Positions 63,016 through 64,000 of a stretch of DNA of 64,000 nucleotides are shown here, in pieces (the first letter of the stretch is position 1; each line of letters begins with the position of its first letter). The DNA is from Apiospora phragmitis (lineage: Eukaryota; Ascomycota; Sordariomycetes; Amphisphaeriales; Apiosporaceae). The position numbers were made by a program, and so were the translations under genes. The stretch lies in assembly GCA_038363925.1 (NCBI GenBank), contig JAQQWL010000015.1, forward strand, positions 1,736,001 through 1,800,000, written 5' to 3'. The notes below the pieces were generated by a model. That model saw only the letters and a program-made list of their open reading frames with translations, made no database searches and was not told the origin of the DNA.

Positions 63016-63036
63016 GTGAGTCGAATAGGGACTCAC
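63016..63036. repeat. Perfect 7-bp inverted repeat with 7-base loop
   Basis: GTGAGTC and GACTCAC flank a 7-base loop. It resembles an RNA stem-loop, but no surrounding structure could be assigned. Confidence 0.6.
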
Positions 63037-64000
63037 CATCCAGCAAGGAATCCGGAGAGGGGTTCGAAAGCCGAAAGAAGGCAAACACAACAGTATCTGA
63101 CCAACCAGCCGAGACCGGATCAGATGGGTATTATCATTCATTTCTTGTAGCTTACTGGCAACTGGTGGGCTCCTATGATACATGCCTTCAATACTTATAA
63201 CTCCTCTCATCCGCATATTTCGCCAGTAATTGCAATGAGTAATTACCACGGTTCGAGGTAGTATCTATGACGAAACCCGTGCATATTAAGTAGGCGAGTT
63301 ACTCGGTAACTCGAGTATACACGAAGATAATGCCAGTACACTACTATAGGCCTTGCCGATGCGAGCGCCTGTGTGATGTGGCAGCCGTTCTCCGCGCCCG
63401 AGACCGGGTGTGCCCACATATTCTTCCCCTAGAAAGGTCCGCGTCAAACTGAACGAGCTGTCTTTATCAGATTACATGATATCGAGTAAGCGGGTTAGAC
63501 GAAAGAAATTTTCCTTGCCTGTAGAGGATTGTTAGGCGTTCACGGAGAAGAAAACGGGGGGAAGAGGCAATCACAGTCAAATATATGGGAAGTCTCTGAG
63601 GGGCTTCCCAATCTAAGCCGTCAAAAAGGGGAGAGAAGACACCAGAATGAGAGGTGGTCTCTCCTAGGCATCTAAATCTACCACTTCGTTTGTTCGCAAA
63701 GAATATTCAGTATGACGGTGTGTTCTTTCGTCCGGTAGGCTCGCGGGTGTTCTCGGGATGGGACAATGATACCCCTACCCTCGCCTCTCCTCATCACCTG
63801 CTTCAGACTCTGGTGTTAGACTCGCACATCTGGTTATAAAATATGGTATCATTTCAGATAGCAATAGCACCTACTTACATCAATAACGCTCCCATCATAT
63901 AAGTAAGTGTCACTAGTAATGAGAGTCTACTTCTGAGATCTCTGTTCGCCAACCCAGTTGGGGGGCCGGAAGGTGTTGATGGACTACATATAAATGGCAT

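Larger units (their letters stand above)
56908..64000. other. About 7 kb gene-poor interval to window end
   Basis: Only short overlapping ORFs are present (longest 173 codons at 57642-58163), with no recognised domain. It holds a four-copy 7-bp repeat at 57256-57283, a (CA)n stretch near 58784-58797, a (GCT)n stretch at 61474-61490 and a small perfect hairpin at 63016-63036. No tRNA-like clover-leaf could be supported. Confidence 0.5.

Noticed and set aside
62985..63080. Possible tRNA from GGTTCGAAAGCC and a nearby hairpin
   Set aside because: No acceptor stem, D-arm or A-box could be aligned with it.

Overview
The window looks like nuclear DNA of a filamentous ascomycete (Pezizomycotina, most like a Sordariomycete). 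The spliced genes carry short introns (50-222 bp) with GT...AG ends, GTAAGT/GTATGT-type donors and CTAAC/CTGAC branch sites. Gene density is low and the protein families are typical of these fungi. I see no bacterial, viral, rRNA, tRNA or CRISPR features and no intact transposon.

Layout, left to right: a 5'-truncated coiled-coil/disordered protein (2-1931, +); a two-exon nitroreductase (3862-4884, +); a four-exon DCR2-like metallophosphoesterase with an N-terminal membrane anchor (6181-8098, -); a single-exon FAD/NADPH reductase lacking an FMN domain (9724-11565, -); about 6 kb without genes; a four-exon cytochrome P450 (17623-19355, +); a giant disordered protein ending in a SAM methyltransferase domain (21241-25761, -); about 8.8 kb without genes; a SAP-domain RNA-binding protein of the Tho1/CIP29 type (34535-35508, -); a seven-exon Ure2-like glutathione transferase (36078-37227, -); an atypical Rho-type small GTPase (37803-39349, -) divergent from a large Dbl-homology RhoGEF-like gene (41856-47586, +); about 8.1 kb without genes; a Ser-rich fungal protein of unknown function (55708-56907, +); and about 7 kb without genes.

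No metabolic cluster is evident: the P450, nitroreductase, glutathione transferase and flavin reductase lie far apart with no backbone synthase. The most suggestive functional grouping is the Rho-like GTPase and the RhoGEF-like gene, transcribed divergently from a shared 2.5 kb region. The GTPase is unusual because both residues normally needed for GTP hydrolysis are replaced and no CAAX box is visible.

Four of the eleven genes (left-edge gene, methyltransferase gene, RhoGEF, 55.7 kb gene) each need one-base corrections at short homopolymers to read through. There are nine such sites, six with a missing base and three with an extra base. After correction the total lengths are exact multiples of three. 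This points to draft-assembly indels rather than four pseudogenes, and it matters for anyone using these models. I found no clearly new multi-gene system; the best leads are listed as findings.
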